A DNA stretch of 64,000 nucleotides from Erythroxylum novogranatense (Eukaryota; Streptophyta; Magnoliopsida; Malpighiales; Erythroxylaceae). Numbering within the stretch: the stretch's first letter is position 1; every line of letters begins with the position of its first letter. Below, piece by piece: positions 43,634 to 57,079 of this stretch. The translations under genes and the position numbers were made by a program. The notes below the pieces were generated by a model, which made no database searches, was not told the origin of the DNA, and saw nothing but the letters and a program-made list of their open reading frames with translations. The DNA lies in NCBI GenBank assembly GCA_029891385.1, contig CM057231.1, positions 69,084,990 through 69,148,989 on the forward strand. Reading direction: 5' to 3'.

Positions 43634-46600
43634 TGTTGGAACCCGATCCGGGAACCCGATCCCAACCGAAAAGCAGAAACGGAGACACATACTGAAAACA
43701 AACTACGAAGCACATGAAAATCAAAGACTAAAGAATTGAATCCGAAGCAAATTTACAAAGCAAATCGCAGGCTCGAAATCGAGAGCAAAACATATTGAAA
43801 CGAATCGAATCGGATAACAAAGTATGGAAACAAACGAAAACGGAAGCCAAAGCAACTCGAACCGAAAGGTATAAGGCGAAAGGAAACAAAACAAAAGCAC
43901 ATCGGTTCGAAAGGCATAAGGCGGAAGCAAAGCGAACATCTCGAAGCATAATTCAAATAGGGCAAAGCAACAAGACAAACGTGAGGGCTAGTTCCGACAA
44001 AATTCAATTGAGCTAACAAGAGAAGGATATTTAAAGATTGGGCGTGGGCACGTATAAGGATGAAGTCTGGATGTGTAAGAAAATTTCAGATTTTAAAAAT
44101 CATAACTTTTCCTCCCATACTCCTTAGCCATAAAAAGAGTCATTTGCTTCAAAATTTCAGCCCAAAACTAAGTTTTCCTACACAATGTCAAAAGTTTGCA
44201 AATTCATATCCTTTAGCACACAAGTCGAAACGTGGTACATTATACCTCGTTGGAAAGCTAAAATGAATATCTACAAGTTTCATGAAGAGAACAAAATCAA
44301 TTCAATCATTAAAGAGGATAAAACCCACTTGAAGTTTCAACCTAAAACTAGCCAATGGAACAAGAATCTGCAGTAAGAATAGTAACAGCTAACACTCCCA
44401 ACCCCATAACTTTTTATTCCTAAATCTAATAACTGCAAATCATACCTCATTTTAAAGCTAGAAAGATAATCTACATTTTTTTTTGAAGAAAGCAAAAACC
44501 AGATCAGCCTCTAAGAGGGTGAAAAATGCCTCCAAAGATTCTGCAAAAATGCAGAATGAACAGTATCCGAGTAGAAAATCTGAAAACTTCCAAAGCCTAT
44601 AACTTCTTCATTTTAAGTCAACAAATGACCTATTTTATACCGTTTTAAAGATCTTAACATTCTCTACGAACTTCCAGAAGACTTCCCATTCAAATTCACA
44701 TTCTAACATGGTCTAAATCTCCAAAACAAGTGGCTGCCCATTTTAAAAAAAAATGGACAGCACCTCTCCTAAAATTGCATATAGCCAAACTTGATTTTTA
44801 CCATCCAACTTCAAACCTGCATAAAACCACTTCAATCTTCCACAACTCCATAGCACCTTCCAAACTCCAATGGCAGTAATACACTCTTAAGATTCTAAAC
44901 ACTTCCATCTATAAAGCCATACAATCCCATTAACCAACGAAATGGCAACAACTTCATCTTTTCATCGCTACTCACTTACAAGATTATAAAACAACACAAC
45001 TTACTTTTCTAATCATTCTCAAGCATACTCCCATACTTGTTAAACCATACATCAATACATTTTGGAAATACATATACAAGATACATTTCAACTTTTAAAC
45101 TCTTACATTTACATGGAGTTAAGCAAATACAAAGCTTCAAACTGCTATCTAAAACCTAGTTCTCTAACAAATGACTTCTCACATAATTGCATCGGAGTTG
45201 CCTCAATCTCGATGCGGACTCGGTTTCTCGCTCAAACCCTGTGGAGGAGAAATTGGGGGGTGAGCACGACGGCTCCGTGGATAATACATTTATAATGGAA
45301 CACAAGCAAAACCTTTTTAAACTCTTTTTAAATCATTTACACAATAGTTATCCTTTTCAAAACGTATTTTTCAAACCTTTCCATATATAAATCATGCAAT
45401 TCAGATATGCACCACATAACACTCAATCATGCACTAATGCAATGCGCAACCAAATGGCTCGAGAGTCCCAGAAATGTGACGGACAACCCAAGGTTATATC
45501 AGAGATGTAACGAGTCCGATTTCGGATCTCGTAGGCCCAAAGCGGGCAGCCGGGAGAAGGCTATAAGTCGACGTGCACGGACTATCAGAACGTTACTCTC
45601 TCACCCAAATAACACGTATTATCAGATATCATGTGATCTTATAACATAATCGAAATCATATGATCTTAACGAGCGATATATTTCAATCAATCAAATCACA
45701 TAAACTCATGGAATGCAAAATCATAGCAATTTATGACAATTCTTTATCAAGAAAACGGTGTAGCTCTTCATCAAATCATTTGAATCAATAATTCGCTTTT
45801 ATTTTTCAAAACAATTAATTGGCTCATAATTCATGTTATAAATATATTACCCACCTGAATTTCCTTGCTAGCATCTTGGATTGATCCAATTGCCTTTCCT
45901 TTACTTCCCATGCCTTATCGACCTTAATCAAGACATAAAATCCTAATTAACATAATGAATCAATGCTGAAATTTTTAAAAGAATAGAAATCATGCTTAAA
46001 ACCTACCTAATTATGCCTAAGCTATTCCTAAATTATAACTATCAAATCCTTCTCAAAAGCATCAAACTTTTTAACAATCTCATGCCTTAAAGACACCACA
46101 CCAAATCTAATTTTTCTTAAACTTTCAAACCCTTCTTCTTTCCTTTTCCTTCAAAGCCTCACTTCACTTTTACAAGCACAATAATCCCAATTTCATATCA
46201 AATACCAATGCTGGAATTTGTATTAGGAATTGAACAACTTACCTTGAACTTAATCTAACCTTCCCCAAACATGTTTTAACCCTCATTTTGAAACAAGGAA
46301 AGCAAACTCTAACCATAATACCCTAATTAACACAATATAGCAATGCTGGAATTTGTTTTTCAAGAATGTAAAACTTAGATTTAAACTTACACAACTTCAC
46401 TTATACTTTCATAACAACCATAATTCCTCTCCAAACTAAGCAAAATCCCATCTTAGGAATAACAAAAGTCACAATTTCCTAAAAGACCAAGTGCTGGAAT
46501 TTTCAAGAAATGAAAACCTTTGACTTTAATCTAACCTAACCTTCCCTTTACTTCATATTCACTCATCAAACCACCATGATTAAGCAAAAAGGCAAAATCT

Positions 46601-47287
46601 CACAATAAAACCTTTATTAACAAAAGAGACCATTGCTGGAAAATTTAAGAATGAGTGAAAACATGAAGTTCATTCATCTAACCTTAACCAAATCCTAATC
46701 CACCTTCAACTTTAACACTTATCTCCATAACTAACAACATTTGACAATCGCCTAACCGATAAAACCCATGAAAAATCAGATTTTTCGTCACTTTCTTAAC
46801 TCTTCCTCTTTCTCATTCTTTCATCATTAACTCTTCAAACTACCATCTTTAAGCATACAAACACAAATTCTATCAAAACCATGAATTCAAAACAAGTAAC
46901 AATGCTGGAAAATTTTCTGAAAGGAAAACATGACCTTAATTCAATAACACCTTACTCATACCTTAACTAAGCCATTAGCATCAAAACCTATCCATAAAAC
47001 AACAAAATTTCGACAATCTCTAACCTAAAACAAAACCCACGCAAATCAGATTTTGTCTTCCTTTCTTAACCCATCTTCTTTCTCTTCTTTCTTCATAAAT
47101 CATTACTCAACTCACTATATAACCAAGAAAGAAACAAAACCTACTAGAAAACTATGAATTTCAAATTGTCTTACCTTAGGGATGACCCACGATTTCTTCC
47201 TTCTTCTTGACTCTAATGAAGGATAATCTCTTTCTTTGCATTTTCTTCGGCTTACAACAAAAAAAACCCAAGCTTTTCTTTCTCTCT

Positions 47288-47328
<41 letters not shown>

Positions 47329-47788
47329 TCTCCACCAAACCCTTCTCCCTTCTCTTTTCTATGAAATTTCAGATGTCACTTGAAAGGCTAAGGAAAATGT
47401 TCTAACTTATAACCTAGGGTAAAAACTACGTAGTTTCATTCCTTCCTTCTTATAACTTAAAACTTCAAGGCTTCACCCTTATTCACGACAATCATCCTTG
47501 GTTTCCTTTTTATTTTCCTTTAATAACTCACTCAATTCTTTCTTTCTTCATTTTAGTGTCATGTGAAATGGGCTTAAGGCCCATCTCCTACCTTAAGCCT
47601 TAATACCATAAACAAACTTCCTAATTGGTCCTACACCATATTATTCCATTTTAATTCTAACAACTTACTAAAATCTAATTTTAACTAAATCCTCTAATTG
47701 ATTTCTATAACTTAAACATTAAATCTCAAATTATTCCAATTAATCTCAAAATAAATCAAACACGTTTAAAGCGGATCGGGGCCTAACA
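43634..47788 (-). repeat. 3' LTR (left) of the giant-LTR element
   Basis: Minus strand TGTTAGGCCCCGATCC to CGGGTTCCAACA. It has a degenerate ~140-bp series with the core AATGCTGGAATTT (near 45962, 46208, 46350, 46490, 46633, 46900), a (CTT)n run at 47285-47330 and three ~180-bp blocks at 44270-44680, against one in the right copy. Confidence 0.88.
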
Positions 47789-48591
47789 TTTCTCCCCCTC
47801 TTAAAAGAATTTCGTCCTCGAAATTCATAACCAAGTACTATATTCTCTTAACTCATATCTTCCAAATGATCCTATTCATTCACATATTCAAATTCTCACC
47901 ACACATATTCATCATGTTTTTCACCTCTATATATCATATACTATCCATATCATATTCACACACCAATAGATCTTATCATAATTTCACAAGTACATACACT
48001 TCATTCACTTTCAAATCTTCCTTAGTTCTCTCACAAATACATAAATATATCTCTCACAAATGCATATTCAAAAACAACCCAATTCATCATCAATTGCTAA
48101 TCTCATTTTCATTTTCACAAACCTAAAATCACTCAAACTTCTTATCACACATATTCCTATCTTACTCGCACATTTTCACTTCTTATGAGATTGAAATCAT
48201 CACTATAATATCAAACATCTATGACTTCACATATGCATTCAAATCAATGGTCCAAAATATTGATAACCTTGATATGGATTAAAACCATTCAAGCTCTATC
48301 TCTTTAACTTTTATACATGTATTCCTATCATCAAGCTCATCTTTAAAGATTCATATCTGCACCTCACATATATCGAAGTCATATCCTCTAAATTCCTCAT
48401 GAATTTTTAAATCTCAGTTTCTAGCATCATAATCCTAAACGCAAACATAATTTTGCACCTAAATCAAATCATCACATAGGTTCTTCCAATAATTGTTGCA
48501 AGTCATTCATGTCACTAATTCCATTTTATCACAAATGTTTATAAATCCTATGCACCCAGTTAAGACCATAGATCGGGCTCGATACCATAAA
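47789..48591 (-). other. 0.8-kb internal region with PBS and PPT only
   Basis: Minus strand: PBS TGGTATCGAGCCC at about 48575-48588 (one base shorter than the tRNA-Met consensus), then AT-rich leader-like sequence related to 1-347, then the pol tail GAGGACGAAATT and polypurine tract AAGAGGGGGAGAAA (47789-47802). No ORF of note. Confidence 0.85.
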
Positions 48592-51500
48592 TGTTGAACC
48601 CGATCCGGGAACCGGATCCCAACCAAAAGCGTAAACGAGACACATATCGAAAACAAACTACGAAGCACATGAAAATCAAAGACTAAAGAATCAATCCAAG
48701 CAAATTTACAAAGCCAATCGCAGCTCGAAATCGAGAGCAAAACAGATTGAAACGAATCGAATCGGATAACAAAGTATGGAAACAAACGAAAACGGAAGCC
48801 AAAGCAACTCGAACCGAAAGGTATAAGGCGAAAGGAAACAAAACAAAAGCACATCGGTTCGAAAGGCATAAGGCGGAAGCAAAGCGAACATCTCGAAGCA
48901 TAATTCAAAAAGGGCAAAGCAACGAGACAAACGTGAGGGCTAGTTCCGACAAAATTCAATTGAGCTAACAAGAGAAGGATATTTAAAGATTGGGCGTGGG
49001 CACGTATAAGGATGAAGTCTGGATGTGTAAGAAAATTTCAGATTTTAAAAATCATAGCTTTTCCTCCCCGAAGCAAAACAATTTCATAGCTCACTACAAT
49101 CATTGAAAGAATTAAAACCTTGTTTAAGCGAATGACCATATGAATAGTGAAATCTTACCAAAAGAATAGTAAATCGAATTTTCAAACGTTCATAACTTTT
49201 TCATCTTAAGTCCAATCATGACCCATTTTATCTCGTTTTCAAGATCTTGACATTATCTACAAACGTCAAGAAATCTACCCATTTCAAATTCAAGCTCTAA
49301 CATAGTCTAAAACCGAAGTGAAGTTTCTGCCCATTTTTAAGAAAAATTGACAGCACCTCTCCTAAAATTGCATATAGCCAAACTTGATTTTTACCATCCA
49401 ACTTCAAACCTGCATAAAACCACTTCAATCTTCCACAACTCCATAGCACCTTCCAAACTCCAATGGCAGTAATACACTCTTAAGATTCTAAACACTTCCA
49501 TCTATAAAGCCATACAATCCCATTAACCAACGCAAAATGGCAACAACTTCATCTTTTTCATCGCTACTCACTTACAAGATTATAAAACAACACAACTTAC
49601 TTTTCTAATCATTCTCAAGCATACTCCCATACTTGTTAAACCATACATCAATACATTTTGGAAATACATATACAAGATACATTTCAACTTTTAAACTCTT
49701 ACATTTACATGGAGTTAAGCAAATACAAAGCTTCAAACTGCTATCTAAAACCTAGTTCTCTAACAAATGACTTCTCACATAATTGCATCGGAGTTGCCTC
49801 AATCTCGATGCGGACTCGATTTCTCGCTCAAACCCGTGGAGGAGAAATGGGGGTGAGCACGACGGCTCGTGGATAATACATTTATAATGGAACACAAGCA
49901 AAACCTTTTTAAACTCTTTTTAAATCATTTACACAATAGTTATCCTTTTCAAAACGTATTTTTTCAAACCTTTCCATATATAAATCATGCAATTCAGATA
50001 TGCACCACATAACACTCAATCATGCACTAATGCAATGCGCAACCAAATGGCTCGAGAGTCCCGTAAAACAGGACGGACAACCCGAAGGTTATATCAGATG
50101 TAACGAGTCCGATTTCGATCTCGTAGCCCAAAGCGGCAGCCGGAGAAGTCTATAAGTCGACGCGTGCACGGACTATCGAACGCTACTCTCTCACCCAAAT
50201 AACACATATTATCGATATCATGTGATCTTATAACATAATCGAAATCATATGATCTTAACAGTAATATATTTCAATCAATCAAATCACATAAACTCATGGA
50301 ATGCAAAAATCATAGCAATTTATGACAATTCTTTATCAAGAAAACGGTGTAGCTCTTCATCAAATCATTTGAATCAATAATTCGCTTTTATTTTTCAAAA
50401 CAATTAATTGGCTCATAATTCATGTTATAAATATATTACCCACCGAATTTCCTTGCTAGCATCTTGGATTGGTCCAATTGCCTTTCCTTTACTTCCCATG
50501 CCTTATCGACCTTAATCAAGACATAAAATCCTAATTAACATAATGAATCAATGCTGAAATTTTTAAAAGAATAGAAATCATGCTTAAAAACCTACCTAAT
50601 TATGCCTAAGCTATTCCTAAATTATAACTATCGAAATCCTTCTCAAAAGCATCAAACTTTTTAACAATCTCATGCCTTAAAGACACCACACCAAATCTAA
50701 TTTTTCTTAAACTTTCAAACCCTTCTTCTTTCCTTTTCCTTCAAAGCCTCACTTCACTTTTACAAGCACAATAATCCCAATTTCATATCAAATACCAATG
50801 CTGGAATTTGTATTAGGAATTGAACAACTTACCTTGAACTTAATCTAACCTTCCCCAAACATGTTTTAACCCTCATTTTGAAACAAGGAAAGCAAACTCT
50901 AACCATAATACCCTAATTAACACAATATAGCAATGCTGGAATTTGTTTTTCAAGAATGTAAAACTTAGATTTAAACTTACACAACTTCACTTATACTTTC
51001 ATAACAACCATAATTCCTCTCCAAACTAAGCAAAATCCCATCTTAGGAATAACAAAGTCACAATTTCCTAAAAGACCAAGTGCTGGAATTTTCAAGAAAT
51101 GAAAACCTTTGACTTTAATCTAACCTAACCTTCCCTTTACTTCATATTCACTCATCAAACCACCATGATTAAGCAAAAGGCAAAATCTCACAATAAAACC
51201 TTTATTAACAAAAGAGACCATTGCTGGAAAATTTAAGAATGAGTGAAAACATGAAGTTCATTCATCTAACCTTAACCAAATCCTAATCCACCTTCAACTT
51301 TAACACTTATCTCCATAACTAACAACATTTGACAATCGTCTAACCGATAAAACCCATGAAAAATCAGATTTTTCGTCACTTTCTTAACTCTTCCTCTTTT
51401 CTCATTCTTTCATCATTAACTCTTCAAACTACCATCTTTAAGCATACAAACACAAATTCTATCAAAACCATGAATTCAAAACAAGTAACAATGCTGGAAA

Positions 51501-52377
51501 ATTTTTCGAAAGGAAAACATGACCTTAATTCAATAACACCTTACTCATACCTTAACTAAGCCATTAGCATCAAAACCTATCCATAAAACAACAAAATTTC
51601 GACAATCTCTAACCTAAAACAAAACCCACGCAAATCAGATTTTGTCTTCCTTTCTTAACCCATCTTCTTTCTCTTCTTTCTTCATAAATCATTACTCAAC
51701 TCACTATATAACCAAGAAAGAAACAAAACCTACTAGAAAACTATGAATTTCGAAATTGTCTTACCTTAGGATGACCCACGATTTCTTCCTTCTTCTTGAC
51801 TCTAATGAAGGATAATCTCTTTCTTTGCATTTTCTTCGGCTTACAACAAAAAAACCCAAGCTTTTCTTTCTCTCTTCTTCTTCCTCTTCTTCTTCTTCTT
51901 CTCCTTCTTCTTCTTATCTCCACCAAACCCTTCTCCCTTCTCTTTTCTATGAAATTTCGTATGTCACTTGAAAGGCTAAGGAAAATGTTCTAACTTATAA
52001 CCTAGGTAAAACTACGTAGTTTCATTCCTTCCTTCTTATAACTTAAAACTTCAAGGCTTCACTCCTTATTCACGACAATCATCCTTGGTTTCCCTTTTTA
52101 TTTTCCTTTTAATAACTCACTCAATTCTTTCTTTCTTCATTTTAGTGTCATGTGAAATGGGCTTAAGGCCCATCTCCTACCTTAAGCCTTAATACCATAA
52201 ACAAACTTCCTAATTGGTCCTACACCATATTATTCCATTTTAATTCTAACAACTTACTAAAATCTAATTTTAACTAAATCCTCTAATTGATTTCTATAAC
52301 TTAAACATTAAATCTCAAATTATTCCAATTAATCTCAAAATAAATCAAACACGTTTAAAGCGGATCGGGGCCCAACA
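48592..52377 (-). repeat. 5' LTR (right) of the giant-LTR element
   Basis: Collinear with the left LTR apart from a patch at about 49069-49320, which replaces 44115-44735 and is about 370 bp shorter. Numerous single-base indels distinguish the two. Confidence 0.88.
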
Positions 52378-52381
52378 GCAT

Positions 52382-52462
52382 AAGTCGACTTACCCCATGT
52401 ACAAGTCGACTTATCGGTACTGAATACGTGTAAGTCGACTTACACATTGTACAAGTCGACTT
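52382..52462. repeat. AAGTCGACTT array before the copia 3' LTR
   Basis: Four exact copies start at 52382, 52403, 52432 and 52453, spaced 21, 29 and 21 bp, between the polypurine tract (AAGTGGGAGATT, minus, about 52468-52479) and the LTR start at 43617. The GCATA target of the giant-LTR element lies at the edge of this array. Confidence 0.88.
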
Positions 52463-52479
52463 GCACTTACAAATCTCCC

Positions 52480-55340
52480 ACTTGACCTAAAGCCAATCGC
52501 CTTAGTATCTAATACCATAAGCGAGTACATGAGAATCACAATTCTCCTGTGACAATGGCCTTGTCAACGGATCAGCAACACTTTGCTCGTGGAATTCTTC
52601 TATCAGGACATCATCTCGACGGATGATTTCTGAATCAGATGGAATCGGCGGAGTACGTGTCTGGATCAATGATGAGACCTTGATTCCTTTCCCTGCGTAC
52701 TAGCCCCATTGTATCACAATACAATCATATGGGTTCATCACAGCTAGGAACCACATCAAGTTCAGTAATGAACTTCTTGATCCAAACAACTTCCTCTGCG
52801 CATCTCATGCGGTAAAGTACTCTGCCTCGGTTGTTGAATCAGCAGTCCTCTCTTGATTGGAACTCTTTCCAACTGACCGCCAGGCCGTTCAGTGTGAATG
52901 TATATAACCTGATCGTGATACAGAATCATCCTTATCAGATTAAAACTGGCATCTGAATGCCCGCTCACTTGGAGATTTTCATCTCCATGTGTCAAGAAAA
53001 CATCCTTAGTGCTTCGCAAGTACTTGAGGATATTCTTGACAGTTACCCAGTGACCCTCACCAGGATCCGATTGGTATCTGCTCGTAACACTTAGAGCATA
53101 TGATACATCGGGTCTCGTACATAGTAATGCGTACATGATAGATCCTACTGCAGATGCATTCGGGATCATTCTTATGCGCATCCTCTGATGGATTGCTCCA
53201 TGCTAAACCTCTTTAGCATCTTGTCCATTTTGTCTATATACGTTGATTGTGAAAGACCAAGCAACATTTGATTTATCTCTATAAATCTTTATTGCTTTAC
53301 CAAGGTCTTTCATGACAAATTGTTTGGACAACCAAATTTTTTACAAATTGTAGCATAGAGACATCGTTTCCTAATAATAATATGTCATCTACATATAACA
53401 CAAGGAATACGATTGCAGTCCCATGAACTTTCTTGTACACACAATATTCATCCGAATTTTGTGAGAAACCAAACTTTTTGATTACCTCATCAAAACGGAT
53501 AATCCAACTCCTGGATGCTTGCTTCAATCCATACATGGATTTCTAAAGCTTGCATACCTTTTTGCCATCATAAGAGGTGAAGCCTTCAGGTTGTGTCATG
53601 TACACATCCTCGGATAGATTTCCTCTCAGGAGATCTGTCTTCACATCCATTTGTCATATCTCATACTCATAATGAGAGGAAATGGCTAGGAGTATCCTAA
53701 TGGATTTAAGCATTGCTACTAGGCTGAAGGTCTCGTCGTAGTCAACTCCTTGTCTCTGACGAAAGCCTTTAGCCACAAGCCTTGCTTTATAAGTAATCAT
53801 ATTACCATCCATGTCGGTTTTTCTTTTGAAAACCCTTTTGCACCCTATGGGTTTTATTCCTTTAGGTGCAACGACCAAAGTCCATACTTGGTTTTCATAC
53901 ATGGAATCCATTTGATTTCATGGCATGGAGCCATTTGTCGACTCAACTCTTGAGAACCTCTTCATAGGTAGCAGCTCATCATGTTCCATGAGCAATCGTC
54001 ATTCTGTTCACTTACGAAATCCATATCTCTCGGGAACAGTCGTATCCTACTTGACCTCACGAACTTGTGTAGTAGAAGGTTGAACTGTTACTTCATCTGT
54101 ATGAGTCACAGCCAGGTGTTGAGCAAATGAGTTGTGTTTGTTCGAGCATCTTGAACTTCTCCAAGTTCAACTTTGCTCCCACTGTCTTCTTGTAAAAGAA
54201 ACTCTTTCTCTAAGAAAATAGCATGCTTTGAAACAAACAACTTTTGTTCCTCAGCAAGGTAGAATTGATATCCCACGATATCCTACAAACAAACACTTGT
54301 CAGCTTTTACATCAAATGTATCTGACTGTGTCCGCTTCACATAAGCAGGACAACCCCAAACTTTCAGATGAGAAAGATAGGGCTTTCTGTTAGTCCTCAT
54401 CTAATATGGAGTAACATCAACTGTCTTTGATGGAACTCTGTTTAACAAGTAAACAATTTGTCTCGAGCGCTGCACCCAAAACTCGCAAAACCTATCCTTA
54501 ATCGCACCATGTCTAATAAGGTTCGATTTTTCCTTTCAGCCACACCATTATCTTTGCGGCGTAAAAGATGGAGTTCATCGAGATAAAATCCATTATCTCG
54601 AGATAACCCAAAACTCGTTGGTTTAAGTATTTCCCACCACGATCCGATCGCAATGGCTTAATACTTTTACCAAGTTGGTTTTCTACTTCATTCTCAATTA
54701 GTTTGAATTTTTCAAATGCTTGATTTGTATCTCATCGACATCTACCGATATCGAGAATAATCAGCGATAAAGGCAATAAAGTAAAACAACCACTTTTGGC
54801 ATGGATGGACATCGGACCACATACATCTCAATGTATCAGGTCTAATACTCCAATCACTCGTTCACCCTTTCCCTCAAAGGGTAACTTAGTCATCTTGCCT
54901 AATAAACAAGATTCACATGTGTCATATGATTCATAATCAAATGGCCCTAAACATCCACTTTTGGAGCTTAGCGATGTGTCTCTCATTTATATGGCTAAGG
55001 CGACAATGCCATAAGTAAGTTGAGTTTAAATTATCTCGATTATGTCTTTTCGAGTCATTGACATTCATAATTGGATGTAACATATCTAATATGTCAATTC
55101 TATTGCATAATGTACCGGTACCATAGAGCATTCCATTCGAACTAATAGAACAACTATTGCTACCAAAAGTCCAATGGAAACCAGCTCTATCTAAACAAGA
55201 AACATACAATATGTTCTTTGTTAAAACAGGTACAAAATGACAATCATCCAACTTGAATACAAGCTCACTGGGAATGACAAGACATAAGTGTCTATGGTTA
55301 ATGCAGCAACTCTTACTCCATTACCTACACGAAGGTCAAG
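52480..55340 (-). pseudogene. copia pol (integrase, RT, RNase H), minus copy
   Basis: From right to left: protease trace with D-T-stop near 55420; GAG-pre-integrase and integrase (54937-55251: LWHCRLSHINERHIAKL; core to about 54500); RT (53654-53911: KTDMDGNMITYKARLVAKGF; 53297-53536: YGLKQASRSW and YVDDILLLGND); RNase H side (52762-53181: ASAVGSIMYALLCTRPDVSY, RYQSDPGEGHW). The polyprotein copies RNA to DNA and integrates it. Many frameshifts and stops separate these blocks. It is the same family as the plus-strand pol at 62171. Confidence 0.87.
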
Positions 55341-55349
55341 TTTTCCCTT

Positions 55350-55910
55350 TATGAGCTTTCTACTGTCCCTGAGGCCCTACATATCATTGCATATGTGTGA
55401 GCCACATCAGGTATCACATACTCATATGTTTTGATCAGAAACAGTATTCACCTCAATGACAAACATATCTGAAGGAGTTGAGGCATCTGATGCCTTCTTC
55501 TGCTTCAGGAACTCCAGATAGATTTTACAGTTTTGCCTCCAGTGGCCTGTCTTGGCACAATGGGAGGCCTGTCTTGGCACAATGGAAGCAAAAACCTTTT
55601 GGGGTAGATTCTTTGGTTTTTTTGGTTGCACTTCCTACTTTCTAATCTCTATCAGAAACATCAACAACAAGTGGATCAGGAAGTGGAACATCTAAGACAA
55701 AGTCCAGTTCTTCAAATCTGAGAACAATTCTCAGATTTTTCAGCCTATCGAGAAAATTAAGTCCGTAAGAGTGAGCGTAAATCACATTTGAAAACGCCTT
55801 GACCAACCTAAACGCGATAGAGAGAAGGAATGTTTGAATAGAAATGCATGCATGATTATAAGGACTTGCATGACATGCATATGGCTCCCACTAGTTTCTA
55901 TGAATTCATA
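55350..55910 (-). pseudogene. copia gag remnant with duplicated zinc-knuckle sequence, minus copy
   Basis: Gag begins near 55840 and shows RLKNLRIVLRFEELDFVLDVP, equivalent to the first 60 residues of gag, then jumps within about 70 bp to the lysine-rich region and zinc knuckle CFHCAKTG. The central Gag domain present in the plus copy (61216-61644) is deleted. A 22-bp direct duplication at 55536-55580 interrupts the knuckle and shifts the frame. Confidence 0.75.
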
Positions 55911-57079
55911 ACCCTCTTTACGAATCCAAAGAAAATTATGATAGAATGTCCTAGTGAGTCGATATCCGATATTGCTAAGAATGACCTTGGGTTTGTCCAA
56001 CAAGCCATAACTTAGGTCAATCGGTAGGTATCGGTCATACCAATTGCATCATCGATAACCGACTTTGAGAATGACCTTGGTTTGCCCAATAAGCCACCTT
56101 AAGTCTCGGGAGGTATCAGCCATACCAATTACATCTCGCATAATAACTATCGCCATCTATCAACTTGTTGATGTATGCACAAACATTGGGTTATCAACAC
56201 TTGATGCGCTGTACATCTAATGTACACTACCCAACTTCGCCTCTGTCCACGTTGACCTTGAGTTTGCTCAACAAATCAACGCTTCTAGGAAAACCGACCC
56301 ATTAATCGAAAATCTTATTTTCATGGTTCAACATATTCAGTATAGAGTGAGCTTGAGTTAGCCCAACAACCCACCTATAAGAACTCGGTTCTTACCATAT
56401 TAATGGAAGGCGTTAGTTTTCATATTCCAAGGAGGATTTCAACTCTAGACTCAAGCTAAAGGATTATAGTCGCCAGACTATATGGAATGATTTAGGTTTC
56501 ATCAATCACATTGAATCCATCCTTATAATCATCCATCATCCAACCTGAGCATGTCACAAGTCGACTTACATAAGAATGCAAGTCGCCTTATGCTCCTGTG
56601 CTCCATCAAGTCGCCTTGTATCCTACAAGTCGACTTACGCATCTGGTCCTGTTCAAGTCGACTTACCAGTTGCACGTCGACTTATACTCCTGCGCCTGTA
56701 CAAGTCGACTTGTTCTGATGTGCAAGTCGACTTGTTCTGATGTGCAAGTCGACTTATACTCCTCATGCAAGTCGACTTACACTAAGAATTGCTAATAAAT
56801 CGGCTAATTTCTCAATCCGTGCATTTCCAATTCATAATACCAATATACTAAGAATATTGTCCTTTAGATTGATGTGCTAATGAAACATTTTCATTGTATC
56901 ATGCTTGCCATATAGTCATACTATACATGAAAATCTTGAAACAAATTAATCCACTATTAATCACTTAGAATTCCACATAATTCAAAAACATCAAATAATC
57001 ACCCTAAGCATCTCTAGTTAGTCTACACACTATCAAAACTACTTCGACACTTGTCACAAAAATTTGTGACGGCCAAAAC
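55911..57079 (-). other. Leader of the minus copia element
   Basis: Non-coding leader collinear with 59740-60960 of the plus copy. It has four hairpin repeats (55987-56000, 56078-56090, 56258-56271, 56353-56366) and ten AAGTCGACTT-type sites (56558-56778). It ends at 57079, where the plus-strand copy begins, at GGCCAAAAC. Confidence 0.85.
56558..56778. repeat. AAGTCGACTT array, minus-copy leader
   Basis: Ten sites start at 56558, 56580, 56608, 56627, 56655, 56674, 56702, 56724, 56746 and 56769; spacings 22, 28, 19, 28, 19, 28, 22, 22, 23. Seven are exact; others read AAGTCGCCTT or ACGTCGACTT. Confidence 0.92.

Larger units (their letters stand above)
43634..52377 (-). mobile_element. Non-autonomous gypsy element with giant LTRs, 8.7 kb
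   Basis: LTRs 43634-47788 (4155 bp) and 48592-52377 (3786 bp) enclose 803 bp, flanked by the perfect duplication GCATA (43629-43633 and 52378-52382). On the minus strand the internal region begins with a PBS and ends with the Tekay/Del signature FEDEI...RGG overlapping a polypurine tract, but has no gag or pol. It is an internal-deletion derivative or LARD-like element needing enzymes in trans. It is inserted in the 3' end of a copia element. ORFs inside the LTRs (for example 43753-44019, 48507-48971 minus) are shared only because the LTR is duplicated. Confidence 0.92.

Noticed and set aside
43753..44019. Minus-strand ORFs repeated at 48507-48971
   Set aside because: Conserved only because the LTR is duplicated; the flanking stops and the non-protein-like composition argue against a gene.
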